A stretch of DNA of 64,000 bases, taken from Vibrio salinus. Its GTDB lineage: Bacteria > Pseudomonadota > Gammaproteobacteria > Enterobacterales > Vibrionaceae. The DNA lies in NCBI RefSeq assembly GCF_021272385.1, contig NZ_JAJSDZ010000010.1, positions 682,001 through 746,000 on the forward strand. Direction: 5' to 3'. Positions 32,894-41,973 of the stretch are shown here, piece by piece. Within the stretch, counting starts at the first letter, position 1, and every line of letters starts with the position of its first letter. Under the pieces are notes generated by a model. The model ran no database searches. It had not been told where the DNA came from and worked only from the letters and a program-made list of their open reading frames with translations. The position numbers and the translations under genes were made by a program.

Positions 32894-33949
32894 TTAATTG
32901 AGAGGCTTATTTTTTATCTGGCGATAATCCGAGGGTGCCATGCCGGTTTCTTTTTTAAAGATGCGGCAAAAATAATTTGAGTCCTGCCATGAAAGCTCTA
33001 AAGCAATAGTATTTACTTTTAAATCGCTGTATTGGAGTAATGAGCGTGCGATAGCAATTTTTCTTTCGGTGACGTAATTAGAAAAACCAACGCCGGTATT
33101 TTTCTTGAATGCACGGCTCAAGTAACAGGAACTGACATACGATTTTTCTGCAATATCATCGAGAGTGATATTGGACATGATGTTCTTTTCTATATGGAAT
33201 TTTGCCCGTTCGATAAAATCCATATTGCTTTGTTTAGATTTAAAAGTGAAATCAAAAATAGGACGGCTTATATTGAGTAGTGTTGTGACCAAACGGGAGT
33301 ATATATCTTCATTGATACCGTAACGGTTAATTTCAAGAATTAACGGATTGATTTTGTGGTTGCTGATTTGAGTGAATTTCCCTTCCCACGTTGAGATATG
33401 ATAATTAATAATTTCCAATATATCGACAATCTCACCAGAGATTTCCTCCCCTTTATTTTGTTGTTCACAGGCGCTGTCAATATGTGAAAAAAGAAATTGA
33501 TGCCACCCGGTGTAATCACAGTTTTCGATGAGGGATATGGTTTCATTTTTTAGCGCTTTGGACGTAGCAATATCGTGGTCACTACAGCCAAGTGTTTTTT
33601 TGATCGTATCAGTAAGTGTATCTTTTTTAACTGGTTTCAGAAGGTAATCTTCTACGCGCAGATTGAACATGCTGTGAACGATATCGAAATCGTCATTCGC
33701 GGTTGTCACGACAACTTTGGTATCCTGATTTTTAGTTTTCAGATATTCAATGACTTCTTTACCGTTAGGCAGAGGAATATTGATATCAACTAACATCATG
33801 TCAATCTGTTGTAATTCATTAATTAACTGGATGGCTTTTTTCCCAGTTGATGCTTCGTAGAGTACAACGTTGTCTACACATTGCGAAATAATGCTGTGTA
33901 AGGACTCCAGCTCTATCGGTTCATCTTCTACAATGACGATATTGTACAT
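32894..33949 (-). CDS. AraC-type response regulator (YesN-like)
   Basis: A 351-residue regulator. Residues 1-120 form a receiver with acidic pocket VEDEP and phospho-acceptor Asp in MLVDINIPLP; the Lys is in LLKPVKK. The C-terminal about 100 residues form the AraC double helix-turn-helix: ITLDDIAEKSYVSSCYLSRA and ALELSWQDSNYFCRIFKKET. The middle region is unassigned. It is coded with the PocR-domain kinase 30 bases upstream, a pair that resembles LytS/YesM-YesN systems. It probably activates the microcompartment operons. Confidence 0.92.
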   Translation of the reverse strand: MYNIVIVEDEPIELESLHSIISQCVDNVVLYEASTGKKAIQLINELQQIDMMLVDINIPLPNGKEVIEYLKTKNQDTKVVVTTANDDFDIVHSMFNLRVEDYLLKPVKKDTLTDTIKKTLGCSDHDIATSKALKNETISLIENCDYTGWHQFLFSHIDSACEQQNKGEEISGEIVDILEIINYHISTWEGKFTQISNHKINPLILEINRYGINEDIYSRLVTTLLNISRPIFDFTFKSKQSNMDFIERAKFHIEKNIMSNITLDDIAEKSYVSSCYLSRAFKKNTGVGFSNYVTERKIAIARSLLQYSDLKVNTIALELSWQDSNYFCRIFKKETGMAPSDYRQIKNKPLN

Positions 33950-33979
33950 AACTTTTCTCTGTGTATTGGATTAAATAAT

Positions 33980-35209
33980 TTATGGTTTTTCTATTGGGAA
34001 TGTAAGTTTTATTGTTGTTCCCATTCCTGGTTTATACGGGCTGGTGATCTCCAGACTGGAGCGTTCGCCAAATAAAAGTTGCAGCCGATTCATGATATTA
34101 TTGATACCGATACCGCCTTTCTGACGGTTCTGATGGCCGGATAATATGTTGTTAATGGTTTCCGGTGGAATTCCATCACCATTGTCTTTTAATTCAATGA
34201 TCACATTTTCGCCATCATCGGTAGCCTGAATAGAAAGCAGACTTTTTGTTTCTCTTGGTTCTACAACGTAGTTAAAAAAGTTCTCCACCAGTGGCTGCAA
34301 AACAAGAAACGGACATTCGATATTGAGGTACTTTTCCGGGATCTCACATGAATAGTCAAAGCGGTCATTCATTCTGACTTTCTGGATAGACATATAACTC
34401 TTCACATAGTTGATTTCTCTGCTTAATGTAATGACCCCATTATTACTTTTGCGTAGCAGATAGCGCATCATGTCGGAGAAGTCATGAACCATGGTTTCGG
34501 TTCTTTGTGCTTCTTCGAGATAAGCCAGCCGTCCGATAGTGTTAAGAACATTAAAAAGAAAATGCGGATTTATCTGGTAAGATAATGCCTTGAATTCGGC
34601 TTCATGGAGTGAGCGTTCCATCGCCATACTTTTTCTGAGTTCAGCGGTTAGTTCAATTTCTTTTTCGTGTAATTCACGTTGGATGTTATTCGCATGAGCC
34701 TGTTCCAACAGATAGGAAGAGACGTTTAATAGTGTGTAGGCTATTGAGGAAAAGCGTTCGTATGGCATTCTCTGGCAGTCTTTGAAACTGTTGACCAGTG
34801 CTGGGTTCTCTTCCCAGACCTGATGGTTATCCAGAATGTAGGCAATGCTGCTTTCTTTTTCTTGTTCTACTTTCACCTGACCGGAGATAAAAGCACCAAG
34901 GTAGCGTCCGTTCACCATGATGGGAACCGCACATTCGATAAACCCACAATAGCAACGGTAAACGACCGGTTTACTGAATTTCATGGCTTCCCTTCCGCCG
35001 GCATTGTCGCTTTCGTAACAATATTTGGCAATATCCGGGTTTTTTCTGGCTTCGGCACACATGCTGCAAAAGCCACTGGGCCTTGTCACCGGAACGCCAT
35101 TTTCGTCGACGACAACCAACGCGACCATCATTGATTTGCTGAAGTTATCCTGTAGTGTCTGAAGTCTTGTTACATCTAAATATTCATGCAGTTTATAATC
35201 AGAACTCAT
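33980..35209 (-). CDS. PocR-domain sensor histidine kinase
   Basis: A 409-residue kinase. Residues about 10-165 form a PocR-type ligand domain (PF10114) with Cys-rich parts [20 protein letters not shown] and [14 protein letters not shown]; PocR in Salmonella responds to 1,2-propanediol. A helix then leads to the LytS/YesM-type His-kinase domain with phospho-acceptor His in [19 protein letters not shown]. The ATPase region has [14 protein letters not shown] and [12 protein letters not shown]. No membrane segment is seen, so sensing is cytoplasmic. ATG 35209 follows AAGGTACCTGT; ATG 35224 is an alternative. Confidence 0.92.
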   Translation of the reverse strand: MSSDYKLHEYLDVTRLQTLQDNFSKSMMVALVVVDENGVPVTRPSGFCSMCAEARKNPDIAKYCYESDNAGGREAMKFSKPVVYRCYCGFIECAVPIMVNGRYLGAFISGQVKVEQEKESSIAYILDNHQVWEENPALVNSFKDCQRMPYERFSSIAYTLLNVSSYLLEQAHANNIQRELHEKEIELTAELRKSMAMERSLHEAEFKALSYQINPHFLFNVLNTIGRLAYLEEAQRTETMVHDFSDMMRYLLRKSNNGVITLSREINYVKSYMSIQKVRMNDRFDYSCEIPEKYLNIECPFLVLQPLVENFFNYVVEPRETKSLLSIQATDDGENVIIELKDNGDGIPPETINNILSGHQNRQKGGIGINNIMNRLQLLFGERSSLEITSPYKPGMGTTIKLTFPIEKP

Positions 35210-35455
35210 TACAGGTACCTTCAAAAAAACAATGTATCATTTAATATATATAATGTTGCATAATGAGACATTGAGAGTGTTCACAGTAAGGGAAATCATC
35301 ATGAGATTTTATGAAATGAATACGGAACTCAAAGACAGTGATAAGCTGTAGTTTATAGACTTTTTTGTTTTATTTTTAATTTAACTATTTGTTTTGTAAG
35401 TTAATATTTTACTTTTCTCTTATGTATTTATCCAGCGGTTGATTTTTATTTACTC

Positions 35456-36013
35456 TTATTCAAGAGTAAAACATTCATTGAAGCTGGTGCACGTTTCACA
35501 ACTCGGAGCCCGGCATACATAGTCACCACCAGAAGCACATAACTGGCGATATAGAAATCGTTTCCAGCGCATATTCCGCTTGTTCATGGTGCTAAGTCCA
35601 GGATAAAAACAGTCAAATAACTGAGTTAGTAATGGCCGTTCCGGCATGCCTAAATCTTTCCATAAATGCTGCGTTCCCATACAGGCTGCACTTAAAACAG
35701 AAGACATGTTTTCTGAAAAGCGTTCATTATTATGCAGGTGGTGGTTCAAAAGATTGATCAGGTCCTGCTGTTCTGAGAGACGAAGACCAGCCAGATCGGA
35801 AATGACCTGACGTTTCTCTGTATTATGTTGGAAGTGTTCAGGAACGGTGATGTTAAAATGAGTGCAAATTTGGGCAAATGTTTTGGGGTCCAGACCCATA
35901 TAGGGGGGGAGAAAGTTTTTACCGGCAAGATAAGCGTCAAGAATCGCTATCCAGAATGTTCCGGAATGGGGTTGATGATCGAAGGAGTCAGTACCTGAGG
36001 GAAATGTATTCAT
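35456..36013 (-). CDS. nifQ: NifQ, molybdenum donor for FeMo cofactor
   Basis: A 185-residue protein with the diagnostic NifQ C-terminal motif C-x4-C-x2-C-x5-C in CRAPSCETCTSFNECF. NifQ carries a Mo-Fe-S cluster and supplies molybdenum for FeMo-co synthesis. The N-terminal part has the usual low conservation, with PYMGLDPKTFAQIC and ERPLLTQLFDCFYPGLS as family-like segments. It lies 122 bases downstream of the AmmeMemoRadiSam radical SAM gene on the same strand; I see no sigma-54 site in that gap, so the two may be co-transcribed. Confidence 0.9.
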   Translation of the reverse strand: MNTFPSGTDSFDHQPHSGTFWIAILDAYLAGKNFLPPYMGLDPKTFAQICTHFNITVPEHFQHNTEKRQVISDLAGLRLSEQQDLINLLNHHLHNNERFSENMSSVLSAACMGTQHLWKDLGMPERPLLTQLFDCFYPGLSTMNKRNMRWKRFLYRQLCASGGDYVCRAPSCETCTSFNECFTLE

Positions 36014-36135
36014 AAGTAACCGCCGTATTATGTCAGATTGTCTGTTGGGCTTTCGGATCGATGAATGTTTAAAGCTGTATCAAAAAACATACCAGTCAGG
36101 CTATCGATCTTAAGATTCGGGGTTTCTGAAGGAAT

Positions 36136-37164
36136 TCAGAATCGTCCGGGAATTGGGGAATGGCAATGCATGCATTCTCCCTGAGGGGTAATGTGATTAT
36201 GCCTGAGCTGGTAACGATGACGGTGCAAAACAATGTTATGGCAATGAGGGCAATAGGTACTTTCGGAATTTTCATTCAGAATGTTGCCAGTGTAGACGTA
36301 GTTCAGTCCGGTCTTTAATGCGATGTCTCTGGCCTGTAACAAGGTGTCAAGCGGGGTTCTGTCTATGTTGGTCAACTTAAAATCCGGATGGAAGCCACTG
36401 AAATGAAGAGGAACGTTATCTCCAAGGTTGTCAGAAATCCAACGGGATAATTGCTCGATTTCCCGGGGATTGTCATTCCAGCCGGGGATAAGGAGAGTCG
36501 TGATTTCAAGCCATACATCGGTTTCCTGTTTTAGATAGAGCAGGGTATCCAGAACCGGAGCCAAAGAGCCAGAGCACAGTTTTCGGTAAAAATGATCAGA
36601 GATAGATTTGAGATCAATGTTGGCGGCATCAATGTGAGCATAGAATTCCTCACGAGGTGTTTCGCACATGTAGCCTGCACTAACTGCGATCGTTTTCAGC
36701 CCCAGATTATGGCATTCGATCGCGGTATCACGGGCATATTCCCAGAAAATAACCGGATCATTGTAGGTAAAAGCGACACTTTTGCACTGATGGGCAACCG
36801 CCATACCGGCTACGTCTTCCGGGCTGGCCTGAGCACTTAATATTGAATGGTCACGGGATTTGCTGATGTGCCAGTTCTGACAGTATTTGCAACCCAGATT
36901 ACAGCCGGCTGTTCCGAAAGAGTAGACACGGGTTCCCGGATAAAAGTGGTTTAGTGGTTTTTTCTCAACCGGATCGATGGCAAATCCGGTTGCATACCCG
37001 TAACTGGTGAGGACAATTTCACCTTCAAAAGCTTCACGAATAAAACATGCGCCTTTTTTCCCATCCCTCAGAGAGCAATGCCGTGGACAAACATCACAGA
37101 CAACTCTTCCATCATCAAGCAGGTGCCAATGCTTTGTTTTATATTTTTTTATTTCTGATTCCAC
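36136..37164 (-). CDS. amrS: AmmeMemoRadiSam system radical SAM enzyme
   Basis: A 342-residue radical-SAM protein of the AmmeMemoRadiSam type. The N-terminal VVCDVCPRHCSLRDGKKGACF is a conserved Cys region, and the radical-SAM cluster is AGCNLGCKYCQNWHISKSRD (CxxxCxxC), followed by AFTYNDPVIFWEYARDTAIE. Two CxxC pairs at the C-terminus (CPHCHN, CMHCHS) may bind metal. The reaction of this family is not firmly established. It is divergent from the amrB-type gene 61 bases away and lies inside the nif island. Confidence 0.9.
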   Translation of the reverse strand: MESEIKKYKTKHWHLLDDGRVVCDVCPRHCSLRDGKKGACFIREAFEGEIVLTSYGYATGFAIDPVEKKPLNHFYPGTRVYSFGTAGCNLGCKYCQNWHISKSRDHSILSAQASPEDVAGMAVAHQCKSVAFTYNDPVIFWEYARDTAIECHNLGLKTIAVSAGYMCETPREEFYAHIDAANIDLKSISDHFYRKLCSGSLAPVLDTLLYLKQETDVWLEITTLLIPGWNDNPREIEQLSRWISDNLGDNVPLHFSGFHPDFKLTNIDRTPLDTLLQARDIALKTGLNYVYTGNILNENSESTYCPHCHNIVLHRHRYQLRHNHITPQGECMHCHSPIPGRF

Positions 37165-37225
37165 AATACATCTCTTTGTCGGTTCTATACTTAATCATAG
37201 TGCGAAAATGGGAAAAGACCGAGCT

Positions 37226-38014
37226 ATGACGATTCGTTCACCTGCAGTAGCAGGGCAGTTTTACAATAATAACCCTACGATACTCAGGGCCCAGATTGAG
37301 TATTGGTTATCTGAAGATGTATTGGATGAATGCCGGGCAATACGTGCGGTTATTGTTCCTCATGCAGGGTATATTTATTCAGGGCAGACAGCAGCCAGAG
37401 CTTATGCATTAGTCAGACAGCAGAAAGATAAAATTAAGAAAGTATTATTGGTCGGGCCTTCTCACCGGGTTTATTTCAAAGGGTGTGCGGTGCCGGCGTG
37501 TGACCAGTTTTGTTCTCCTCTGGGAAATCTCGACATTGCTCAGGATACCCTGAAGTTGCTTAAGGAGAATACGTTGGTGACGTTTTCAGATTCGTTACAT
37601 CAGCAGGAGCACAGTCTGGAAGTTCAGCTTCCTTTTTTGCAGGTGTGCCTTAATCCGGAAATCCGGTTAATGCCACTTTTGGTCTGTGATATTTCGGCAA
37701 GTGAGCTGGCAACGATAATCGATGCCTTGTGGGATGAGGAGACATTACTGGTTATCAGTAGTGATCTCAGCCATTTTCATACCTACACCGAGGCCAACAG
37801 AATTGATCGTCACACCTGTCATAAAATCGCGCATTTTCAGGCAGAGATAACCCCTCAGGAAGCATGTGGTTGCACCGGTATTAATGCCTTGTTATTGCTT
37901 GCGAAAAAGAATGGTTACCAGTTAGAACAATTACAACATAATAATTCCGGGGATACTTCCGGTGATTTATCCAGGGTGGTGGGTTATGTCAGTTACATTA
38001 CAACAGAACTATAG
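37226..38014 (+). CDS. amrB: AmmeMemoRadiSam system protein B (Memo-like)
   Basis: A 262-residue Memo-family protein, related to non-haem iron dioxygenases. IRSPAVAGQFYNNNPTILR and VIVPHAGYIYSGQTAARAYA open the fold; conserved His are in PHAGY, GPSHRVYF, QEHSLEVQLPFL and SSDLSHFHTY. Start choice: the frame extends upstream to 37007 in antisense to amrS, but ATG 37226 gives the family N-terminus (MTIRSPAVAGQFY). It overlaps the AMMECR1-type gene by 29 bases, so translation is coupled. Confidence 0.9.
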   Translation: MTIRSPAVAGQFYNNNPTILRAQIEYWLSEDVLDECRAIRAVIVPHAGYIYSGQTAARAYALVRQQKDKIKKVLLVGPSHRVYFKGCAVPACDQFCSPLGNLDIAQDTLKLLKENTLVTFSDSLHQQEHSLEVQLPFLQVCLNPEIRLMPLLVCDISASELATIIDALWDEETLLVISSDLSHFHTYTEANRIDRHTCHKIAHFQAEITPQEACGCTGINALLLLAKKNGYQLEQLQHNNSGDTSGDLSRVVGYVSYITTEL

Positions 38015-38573
38015 CCAACAGGATATGCATCAGTTGGTTAATATTGCCAGGCAGGCAATTCATGATTATTTCGGGGGATATGTCCGTCCACCGGAAACCA
38101 GTTCACTAAAAGAAGATTTCACCCGTAATGGTGCCTGTTTTGTTACCCTTGAAGTTAACCATCAGCTACAGGGTTGTTTAGGGAGCATTGCTGCGCATCA
38201 GCCTTTAGCTGAAGACGTTTATAATAAGGCCCGTTCTGCTGCCTGTCAGGACCCTCGGTTTCCCCCTTTGCGAAAATCGCAATTAAAAGATTTGTCGGTT
38301 GAGGTTTCTGTACTCTCGCCATTACATAGGTTAGATATCGAGACGGAAGCTGCGCTGGAACGGTATCTGAGTGAGAACCGGGTCGGGGTGATTCTGAGCG
38401 ATTCGTCTCACCGGGCGGTTTTTTTACCTCAGGTATGGGATCAGCTTCCTGACACAAAAGAGTTCCTGCGCCATCTAAAACAGAAAGGAGGCTGGCCAGA
38501 AGGATACTGGTCAGCGTCTGTTCAGGTGGATGTGTTTTCCGTGACCTGTGCGAAAGAGCCTTTTGAGGTTTAA
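37986..38573 (+). CDS. amrA: AmmeMemoRadiSam system protein A (AMMECR1-like)
   Basis: A 195-residue AMMECR1-domain protein. FVTLEVNHQLQGCLGSIAAH is the hallmark core with the L-R/Q-G-C-L-G motif, and ARSAACQDPRFPPLR and EVSVLSPLHRLD follow. Start choice: ATG 37986 (MSVTLQQ) rather than 37962. Its stop overlaps the stop of the convergent ferredoxin gene by 4 bases. Confidence 0.9.
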   Translation: MSVTLQQNYSQQDMHQLVNIARQAIHDYFGGYVRPPETSSLKEDFTRNGACFVTLEVNHQLQGCLGSIAAHQPLAEDVYNKARSAACQDPRFPPLRKSQLKDLSVEVSVLSPLHRLDIETEAALERYLSENRVGVILSDSSHRAVFLPQVWDQLPDTKEFLRHLKQKGGWPEGYWSASVQVDVFSVTCAKEPFEV

Positions 38574-38836
38574 TCGGAAAAACGAAGTTCTGCGCTGATT
38601 CCGGTCAGACTGCCAATTGGGTTTACCGGTCGGAAATGGTTATCGATAATCGCTTCTTCAACCGGACAGATGGTTGCACATTGAGGGGTCTCGAACTGTT
38701 CTGCACATCCTGTGCAGCGTTTTTCATGAATGTGAAACTGATTCATATCATCGGCGTCCTGATATACGGCCTGATTAGGGCAGGCCAGTAAGCAGGCATG
38801 ACAGCCAACGCATTTATCTGTTATGGCATACTTCAT
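38570..38836 (-). CDS. 2[4Fe-4S] ferredoxin linked to NifB
   Basis: An 88-residue bacterial-type ferredoxin. First cluster ligands are CVGCHACLLACP; the second set is CTGCAEQFETPQCATICP with an 8-residue gap between ligands, the layout of FdxN/YfhL-type ferredoxins. It overlaps the end of nifB by 23 bases and is thus co-translated. FdxN-type ferredoxins donate electrons to NifB for NifB-co formation, so this pairing makes sense. Confidence 0.92.
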   Translation of the reverse strand: MKYAITDKCVGCHACLLACPNQAVYQDADDMNQFHIHEKRCTGCAEQFETPQCATICPVEEAIIDNHFRPVNPIGSLTGISAELRFSD

Positions 38837-40175
38837 GGGGGCCTCCTGCTTGTGCGGCTTCCTGTGTTTTGGGCTGAGTTTTGATGTGTATTTGTTTTAT
38901 GTGCTGCAATGCTTTGTTAATAGGTTGCATGGCATAGTCGACATTTGGAATGACTCCCAGCCGTTCTAAATCTCGCCATGGTGCAATACCGATGCGGGCA
39001 CATAGCACCATGTCACAATCAGAGACCGAGCGAATAATTTGTTCTTTTTCGTCCAAAGCATCGTTACATTCGTTAGTTCCCTGACAGTACTGAGTAATAA
39101 ACCGTTTCTCGGTAAAGTGGAATCTTTTTTCTTTTTCAGAATATTCATAAATTTCAAACCAGCGGGCATGGCCAAAATGAACCTGAATGATGTCTGAGTC
39201 TGAGTTATTAGCGATAGCAATCCGGTAGCGACTGGCATCCGGTGACGGTTGGGAGCTGTTATCCGGCTCAGTAGCGGAACAGCCGCCCAGTGTTCCGACT
39301 GCATCTGCGCGGCATTGCTGACAATGGGTCATTTGAGGCATGTTATTTCCAGAATCAGCCCGTGCTTTTTCCAGTTCGGCTTCAGAAGGTCCCCGTTGAT
39401 GTGTCAGTCCAAAATAGGTTCCGTGAGCTGGATCGGATATCAGAGGCATAATGTTGTGAAGTAGTGCTCCGTGGGCCTTTACGGCTTTCGATACTTCCTG
39501 TATATGGTGATCATTGATTCCCGGAATCAAAACCGTATTCACTTTTACCAGCATTCCTGCATCGGCCGCTGATTTCAGACCGGCGAATTGACGGCCGATG
39601 AGTGTTTTAGCCGCTTCGATTCCTCTTAGCCTCTTGTGATCAAAATAAACCCAGGGGTATATTTGGGCACCGATTTCGGGATCCGTGCAGTTAATGGTAA
39701 TGGTCAGATGATTGACTCCGGATTGAATCAGGTCGTTGACGTACGGCTCTAACATCAAACCATTTGTCGAGATACACAATTGAACTGAAGGATCCGCATT
39801 ACGGATATCATTGAGTGTTTTAAATGTCGCCTGAGGATTTGCCAGGGCATCGCCAGGTCCCGCGATGCCGACAACACTTAGATTTGGTGCGCGTTTTTTC
39901 ACCGCCATAAACTGTTTGAGGGCGATGTCCGGAGAGGCAACACGGGATACCACTCCGGGACGGGATTCGTTGCTGCAGTCGTATTTCCGGTTGCAGTAAT
40001 TACACTGAATGTTACAGGCCGGAGCAACGGGTAAGTGCATACGGGCATACTGATGAGCATCTTTTGAATAACAGGGATGCCGGGCGATTTTGTCCTGTAC
40101 CTGTTTAGAAAAAAAATGATGAATATTGGATGTCTCTTCCTGCTTTGATGATTGGTTCAGTGTGCTTTTTTCCAT
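38814..40175 (-). CDS. nifB: NifB, nitrogenase cofactor radical SAM enzyme
   Basis: A 453-residue NifB that makes NifB-co, the Fe-S-C core precursor of FeMo-co. The radical SAM cluster motif CNIQCNYCNRKYDC is near residue 55, with SVVGIAGPGDALANPQATF following. The C-terminal about 115 residues form a NifX-like domain (IAIANNSDSDIIQVHFGHA). Start choice: ATG 40175 preceded by GAGGTGTTT rather than the longer frame to 40229. Expression is under the sigma-54/NifA sites at 40225-40318. Confidence 0.95.
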   Translation of the reverse strand: MEKSTLNQSSKQEETSNIHHFFSKQVQDKIARHPCYSKDAHQYARMHLPVAPACNIQCNYCNRKYDCSNESRPGVVSRVASPDIALKQFMAVKKRAPNLSVVGIAGPGDALANPQATFKTLNDIRNADPSVQLCISTNGLMLEPYVNDLIQSGVNHLTITINCTDPEIGAQIYPWVYFDHKRLRGIEAAKTLIGRQFAGLKSAADAGMLVKVNTVLIPGINDHHIQEVSKAVKAHGALLHNIMPLISDPAHGTYFGLTHQRGPSEAELEKARADSGNNMPQMTHCQQCRADAVGTLGGCSATEPDNSSQPSPDASRYRIAIANNSDSDIIQVHFGHARWFEIYEYSEKEKRFHFTEKRFITQYCQGTNECNDALDEKEQIIRSVSDCDMVLCARIGIAPWRDLERLGVIPNVDYAMQPINKALQHIKQIHIKTQPKTQEAAQAGGPHEVCHNR

Positions 40176-40224
40176 AAACACCTCGGTAACGTATCCATGT
40201 CGCAAAATAATTAACAGATCTTCC

Positions 40225-40240
40225 TGCAAGCCTTATACCT
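40225..40240 (-). promoter_or_regulatory. Sigma-54 promoter of nifB
   Basis: Minus-strand AGGTATAAGGCTTGCA has the GG and GC of the -24/-12 elements 10 bases apart and a perfect TTGCA. It lies 50 bases upstream of the nifB ATG. Confidence 0.75.
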
Positions 40241-40302
40241 GAGTGTAACTATTTGTTTTATTTGTTTTTTATAAAAATAAAGAATGAGCACGTATCAACA
40301 AT

Positions 40303-40318
40303 TGTTCAGAAACCGACA
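40303..40318. promoter_or_regulatory. NifA upstream activator site for nifB
   Basis: TGTTCAGAAACCGACA fits TGT-N10-ACA exactly, about 63 bases upstream of the -24 element of the nifB promoter. Confidence 0.8.
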
Positions 40319-40338
40319 AAAGTGACCGTGCGCATTTG

Positions 40339-41967
40339 TTAGATTTGCTTCATTTCAATATTCATGATCTGGATTCGGTAAGCAATCTGACGGGGGGTCA
40401 TATTCAGCAGACGGGCAGCTTTGGCTTTGACCCAGCCTGAACGTTCGAGGGCATCGATGACCATTTCCCGTTCGTCATTGAATTGTTTTTCTTTGCTGAC
40501 GCTTGGAAGCTCACCTAGTGGTGCTCCTGATGATGGCGTAGCAGAAGAAAGAGAAGGAGCAACCGCATGTTGTTGGGTGTGAGAGACCGGGTGCACTTTG
40601 TCTGAGAATGATAATGGATCAACCTGATTAAAAATAATCAGCTCGTCACCAATCTCGCCGGACTCACATAATACGGAAGCTCTCTCAAGTGTATTTTCCA
40701 GCTCCCGGACGTTTCCCGGCCAGAGATACCCCATCATTGAACGTATAGCGCTGTCTGTAATGGTTAACTTTCTCTGTTGAGCTTTACCGATTTTTTGCAG
40801 CATGAATTCAGTGAGTTCGGGAATGTCCTGAATCCTTTCCCTTAATGCTGGGAGGTGCATTGGCATGACGTTTAACCGGTAGTAGAGATCTTCCCGAAAA
40901 TGTCCGTTGGCGACTTCTTCCTCCAGATTCCGGTTTGTTGCTGCAACAATCCTTACGTCAACAGAAATGGTGGACGATCCACCGACCCGCTCAAATTCTT
41001 TTTCCTGCAGGACACGCAGTAGCTTTGCCTGAAATGCCGGGCTGGTTTCACCTATTTCATCAAGAAATATGGTACCGTTGTTGGCCATTTCAAAGCGGCC
41101 TTTACGTTGTTTTACTGCTCCCGTAAAGGCGCCTTTTTCATGCCCGAACAGTTCTGACTCCAGTAAATTATCAGGAAGCGCTGCACAGTTTAATTTAACA
41201 AATGGATTTGCCGCTCTTGGTGAATTGTAATGGATGGCGTTGGCAACCAGTTCTTTACCGGTGCCGGATTCACCCCGGACTAACACGGTTGAGTCCCAAC
41301 GCGATACCAGCCGGATTTGCTCGAAAATCTGTCGCATGGATTTCGTGTGACCCACCAGATTTTTGAAGCTATAGTTGTTGCGGACTTTACGGCGCAATCC
41401 ATCCCGCTCATCAACCAGTTGCTTCTGTTTGGTTTCAATCTGGTGCGCCAACTGGATATTTTGTGCGATCAGGTTAGCGATCATATCCAGAAACCGGGTT
41501 AACTGGGTGATGGATGAGTCATCCAGATTGGGTGGCTGAGCAGACAACGCTCCGATGACTTTGGATGTGGTGTCTTTCAGCGGAACACAAATAAAAGGTT
41601 TATCGTAGTCGTACAGCGCAAGTTTATCGGCGAAGCGCATATCTTTACCAAGATTGCGAATGACCATTGAGCTACCCTGACGGAGGACTTCTCCTACGAT
41701 TCCTTCTCCCATTTTGTAATGAATCTGTTTTTGTTCAATATTAATATTCGGCTCAGGTGAATGAACCGATTTGACTAATAAAATGTCTCGTGTCTGATCT
41801 AAAATGCTTAACATTCCGCATCTTAACTGACATTCTTCATGCAGTATTTTTAAAACATTATCTGTGGTATCGCAGTAGTCTAAGCTACTGTTAAGAACGC
41901 AACTGATGTTGTACATGGCAGCAAGAAGTTCACGCTCTAAATCGATTGATGAATAAGCGACTGTCAT
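40339..41967 (-). CDS. nifA: NifA, sigma-54 activator of nif genes
   Basis: A 542-residue bacterial enhancer-binding protein. Residues about 15-175 form a GAF domain ([36 protein letters not shown]). The AAA+ domain has Walker [17 protein letters not shown] and the sigma-54 contact loop GAFTGA, followed by [20 protein letters not shown]. The C-terminal helix-turn-helix is [19 protein letters not shown]. There is no CxxxxC oxygen-sensing linker, consistent with control by NifL. It lies 6 bases after nifL. Confidence 0.95.
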   Translation of the reverse strand: MTVAYSSIDLERELLAAMYNISCVLNSSLDYCDTTDNVLKILHEECQLRCGMLSILDQTRDILLVKSVHSPEPNINIEQKQIHYKMGEGIVGEVLRQGSSMVIRNLGKDMRFADKLALYDYDKPFICVPLKDTTSKVIGALSAQPPNLDDSSITQLTRFLDMIANLIAQNIQLAHQIETKQKQLVDERDGLRRKVRNNYSFKNLVGHTKSMRQIFEQIRLVSRWDSTVLVRGESGTGKELVANAIHYNSPRAANPFVKLNCAALPDNLLESELFGHEKGAFTGAVKQRKGRFEMANNGTIFLDEIGETSPAFQAKLLRVLQEKEFERVGGSSTISVDVRIVAATNRNLEEEVANGHFREDLYYRLNVMPMHLPALRERIQDIPELTEFMLQKIGKAQQRKLTITDSAIRSMMGYLWPGNVRELENTLERASVLCESGEIGDELIIFNQVDPLSFSDKVHPVSHTQQHAVAPSLSSATPSSGAPLGELPSVSKEKQFNDEREMVIDALERSGWVKAKAARLLNMTPRQIAYRIQIMNIEMKQI

Positions 41968-41973
41968 AATTGT

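Noticed and set aside
35301-35351. 16-codon open frame with a ribosome site (MRFYEMNTELKDSDKL)
   Set aside because: Too short to support without conservation data; possibly a remnant.
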